DNA of 30,000 bases from Prorocentrum cordatum (Eukaryota > Sar > Dinophyceae > Prorocentrales > Prorocentraceae): positions 235,001 through 265,000 of the forward strand of contig CAUYUJ010012780.1 of assembly GCA_963575745.1 (NCBI GenBank). Reading direction: 5' to 3'. Positions 27,247-30,000 of the stretch are shown here, piece by piece; position 1 is the first letter of the stretch, and each line of letters begins with the position of its first letter. The translations under genes were made by a program, and so were the position numbers. The notes under the pieces were generated by a model, which saw only the letters and a list, made by a program, of their open reading frames with translations, had not been told where the DNA came from and did not search any database.

Positions 27247-28770
27247 GGAGGAGAAGCCGCGGGGAGGGAGGGGAGGGGGGCCCGAAGTAAGAGCACGAGG
27301 GCGACGGGGAGCAAGGACCCCAGAGGCCGCGCCCCACATTGCTGCCGTGGCGCGGGGCCGCCGAGAAGCGAAAAGCGGCGGGGCGGACGGGGCGTCACCA
27401 GTGGCTTCTGCACCCTGCGCCGATGCCTTCGGTGGCAACTCTTCGGCGGCTGGCGAAGGGGGGGAAGGGCCTGTCGTGGCCACGGTTCGCCGCGGCCAGA
27501 AGAGCCCCTTCGTTCCTTAGTCTCGGCGGCGAGCGAGGTAAGGGCAGGAACACCCACCATCGAAGAACACATTCGGATCGGGTCAGAGCGTGTATCGGAT
27601 CGGGCCGCATCGGCAAGAAATGGAATCAACATCCTCAAGCCTATCCCCACCCCCACTGGGAAAACCTTGGCCCCGCTGTCCCACCCCCTTTGTGTGGGGA
27701 TATATGCCGTCTCCGTCTGTTTTCGCGGCATCAATCCTCACCTCGACGGCCAGGCCGGTAGCGCTGAGGAACCCTGGTCCACTGGGATGAAATTTGCCCC
27801 AAGCAGAGACCGACCGTCCTGGTATCCCTACAAGCCTTTCACGACTTGCTTCCATAACACAAGATTGCTCGAATCATAAAAGATGTTCCCGACAAAGAAG
27901 CCAGGTATTCAATGAATAGTGTCTTTCAGGCGTGGTCTTCAAAAAAAACTAAAGATAGGTGTTGACGTGAACTGCTCAGCGTTATTAGAACATGTGTTGG
28001 TGAGCCTGCAGGCGGATCCAGACGGCATCGTCACTGATGTAGGATCTGACGATGCTAACCCACATCGAATCACAATGGCCGCGCCCGAATGCATAGCGAC
28101 GCCGTGCAGGTAGTGGGCCGCGTCGGGGCATGAGATAGTCGGAATCGAATCGGAACAAGCCTTTCCACGGTCGAATTCAACTCGGACAGATCCGATCGAA
28201 ATCGGCCTTGGAGAAAGAACTCCAAACATCCGACGGTATGACTGTTCAATCCGCAAGTCTTACAAAACGCGCCCCCTTCCCCAGGGGGGCAAATTTTCGT
28301 TCCAAATCCATGTTTAACGGCCCCTTTAACGGCCCCTTCGTCAACGCAGCTGGCGCGGCCAGCCGGCGTGCGAAAGCGAGGACGTCCAAGAGTTTCTTGG
28401 GGGCACAGAACCAGAATGCATGCGATCAGGGCCGTGGGTGGAGACGAACATCGTCTGTCCGCCGCTCTGGGCAGAGACAATGGCTGCTTCAAGACGTGGA
28501 AAACCGCTGTACGACAATATGCTGTTTCACTCTGACTAATCGCACTGTTGCCGATGTGCCGTCATGGCACGGCTTCTACGTACGTTTGCCGGGAAAGCAT
28601 CCCCGAAGGCCGAAACCAAGGAAACGTGGTTTGTCAGCTACGAGGGCGGGCGCCAATGCGTTCTAGCCAGCGGGCCGCGCCAGGCTAGGGGCACGCAAAT
28701 GAGACTCACGTATATCCCGAAGCCTCTGTGCCCGCCCTCTTGGTCTTCCTTACCCGCCGCGGGTTAGGAG
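27247..28770. other. No confident gene
   Basis: Apart from the dispersed repeat at 27464-27521, frames up to 152 codons are open on both strands (for example 28070-28492 minus, with CPPGEGGAFCKTCGLNSHTV), but none has clear splice sites or a family motif. GAATCGAATCGGAAC occurs near 28142. Confidence 0.35.
27464..27521 (+). repeat. Dispersed repeat copy, inverted partner of 18704-18761
   Basis: GGGCCTGTCGTGGCCACGG, TTCGCCGCGGCCAGAAGAG and CCCCTTCGTTCCT match the reverse complement of 18704-18761 with about three differences. Both read GPVVA(T/K)VRRGQK(S/N)PFVP. Here the frame stops straight after. Confidence 0.7.
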
Positions 28771-28997
28771 GCAACTCCTGGGAGGTCTTCGTTGGAGCGA
28801 CGAAGGGCGATTCAGCCCGACTAGAAGGCCACTTCTCCAGACTAGGTCAAATCAAACCCGGGATTAAGCCGGATTCGACGGACTTCAGCGGGATGAAGCC
28901 GGATCGGCCCAGAGTAAGCCGGACTCGCCCAGATGGAGCTGGCTACCTACCGCGAACATGCCAGCGCCGATACAGAATTGAACCTCCCAGGAGTTGC
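28771..28997. repeat. 16-bp perfect inverted repeat bracketing 195 bp
   Basis: GCAACTCCTGGGAGGT at 28771-28786 and its exact reverse complement at 28982-28997. Between them AAGCCGGAT-type words occur three times. Each arm, read on its own strand, encodes NSWEV. Confidence 0.7.
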
Positions 28998-29160
28998 ACC
29001 CCCAGCGCGTGCACTCGGCGCGGCCCCGAGAACAGGGGAGGCGAAGACGCGCGAAGAGAGAGCGCAAGAGGCCTCCAGCGCAAAGAGCACCCGCGACGAG
29101 GGAGGCGCAGGCGGCCTCGGACGCCCGAGACCGGGCGTGCAGCAGGGCGCGCGGGAAGGC
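28951..29160 (-). CDS. Possible exon of an unrecognised gene
   Basis: Minus-strand open frame with very high third-position GC, reading ALLHARSRASEAACASLVAG and later CTRWGCNSWEVQFCIGAGMF, and ending at a near-consensus donor GCG|GTAGGT at 28950. The 5' edge is not fixed; possible acceptors lie near 29165-29175, close to the hairpin at 29194-29292. Other frames are also open here, so this is a weak call. Confidence 0.33.
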
Positions 29161-29193
29161 CAGGCTGCTGGACGGGGGGGGCAACGCCGTCGA

Positions 29194-29292
29194 GGGGCAA
29201 CGAGAAGGGGGGGACCGGCATGGGGGGGATGCATCGACCTGGGGGTCGATGCATCCCCCCCTATGCCAGTCCCCCCCCCATATCGTTGCCCC
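29194..29292. repeat. 99-bp near-perfect inverted repeat (hairpin)
   Basis: The outer arms GGGGCAACGA and TCGTTGCCCC and the inner arms GGGGGGATGCATCGACC / GGTCGATGCATCCCCCC pair with a four-base loop (TGGG at 29240-29243). Between them ACCGGCATGGGGGG pairs with CCCCCCTATGCCAGT. No open frame of its own; probably a miniature inverted-repeat or introner-like element. Confidence 0.88.
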
Positions 29293-29324
29293 TGAGCCGT
29301 GATCCACCGGCGACGCCAGCTTCG

Positions 29325-29480
29325 GCGGCGGGCGAAGGGGGGGGCAGGGGGCAGGAGAAGGCCTGCTCAGGAGCCCTCGCGCCTCCCGAGGGGTTTTCGG
29401 TGGCTTCGGGGGAGGCCTGAAAGAACCTCTCAGAAAGCCAGGGGACTTCCGATCGCCTCCTGAGAAGGCCAGCCTCAGGG
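29325..29480. repeat. GC-rich repeat resembling 371-550
   Basis: GGCGGCGGGCGAAGGGGGG, GAGAAGGCCTGCTCAGGAG, GCCTCCCGAGGGG and CCTCCTGAGAAGGCC parallel the order of words in 371-550. Similarity is moderate. Confidence 0.4.
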
Positions 29481-29730
29481 ATCTTCCGACTCGGGTGAAT
29501 CCAGACCCGGGTCAGCAGGAAGCCAACAAAAACTGCAATGCAAGAAAAACTGCAACGCAGGTCTTCTCAAACCCCGGTCAGCCAATATGCGCGGCCGCCT
29601 CGCGGCCACGAGCGGCTCGCTAACCTGGGTCAGCCAGGGGGTCTTCGCAGGATCCTGCAAGATCTGGTGCCCTGGCTGACCCCCGTTTGCATTGACCCCC
29701 GCCTCTTGAGCCCCGACCGCCCCTGCTCAC

Positions 29731-29897
29731 TTTCCCCCCGGGCTTGCCGCCGACAAGCTGCCGAAGGGGGGGCAGCGCCGTGATCCACCAGAAAGGCAAG
29801 CTGTCATCCGCTGGGCGGCAGGCAACATGCCATTGCTGAGCCAGGACCCGCCTGCAGTCGTCGAGAAGGGGCCTGGTGTTCTGGAGGCGGCCAGGCA
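29731..29897 (-). CDS. Probable internal exon of an unrecognised gene
   Basis: 167 bp between a good acceptor (GATTCCTCGCAG) and donor (AAA|GTGAGC). Two bases finish a codon and 55 codons follow, ending in phase 0. The product reads PGRLQNTRPLLDDCRRVLAQ, QWHVACRPADDSLPFWWITA and then LPPLRQLVGGKPGGK. Trp, Cys and His content and third-position GC look like genuine coding. A possible next exon of 30 bp (DPAKTPWLTQ, about 29621-29650) has TTGCAG before it and GTTAGC after it. No family is recognised. Confidence 0.5.
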
Positions 29898-30000
29898 CTG
29901 CGAGGAATCAGTGACACACGCCGCGATGAAACAAATCCGCCCAGACGCGTCGGCACCGGCATCGGCGGCTTGGTTCCTCCTCTACGCGGCCGCATCGCCC

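Noticed and set aside
1-30000. Trans-spliced leader relic (ending TTGGCTCAAG), tRNA, rRNA or CRISPR array
   Set aside because: I looked for the leader word and for RNA-gene and spacer-repeat patterns by eye and found none; the tandem arrays have no unique spacers.

Overview
The window is GC-rich nuclear DNA from an intron-rich, repeat-rich eukaryote, most likely a dinoflagellate (a Prorocentrum, Polarella or Symbiodiniaceae type of genome). The reasons are short exons with very high GC at third codon positions, GC as well as GT splice donors, short inverted-repeat elements inside introns (introner-like), large simple-sequence tracts, and exons that mostly lie on one strand. There are no bacterial operons, ribosome binding sites, tRNA or rRNA genes. 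The taxon call is inference; another GC-rich alga is possible.

The one recognised gene is a cytochrome P450 on the minus strand, from about 22287 down to its stop at 15068. Six exons can be joined in phase, a seventh small exon is tentative, and together they give about 450 residues with the C-helix WxxxR, the I-helix AGHDTT, the K-helix ETLR and the heme-binding FGYGLRSCVG motifs. The membrane-anchor exon at the N-terminus was not found. The introns hold related sequences: family A (inverted repeat of about 148 bp, in four of the six introns), family B (all of intron 2 and part of intron 4) and family C (introns 1 and 4). The last intron is about 3.2 kb. It carries a 2.6-kb tandem array of about 101-102-bp units lying between the two halves of a family A element. 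Two decayed family A copies lie at 4.4-4.8 kb.

From 23.6 to 30 kb the minus strand holds several exon-like segments with good splice signals and open phase (24017-24285, 25749-25835, 25989-26339, 26482-26561, about 28951-29160, 29731-29897). They match no family I recognise and may belong to one or more genes upstream of the P450. A further unrecognised 224-codon minus-strand ORF lies at 10815-11489.

Most of 1-15 kb is repeat: a diverged tandem repeat of about 150 bp (1.6-2.3 kb), two copies of a dispersed element each ending in a GGA tract (2.6 and 13.3 kb), CTC/GGA tracts (5.5-7.4, 12.6, 13.55, 20.0 and 27.2 kb), a TACA-type microsatellite of about 0.7 kb (7.76-8.52 kb), an array of about 385-bp units flanked by diverged direct repeats (8.85-10.08 kb), and an 18-bp minisatellite (10.57-10.88 kb). 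Long open frames across these tracts are products of repeat structure and are not called as genes.
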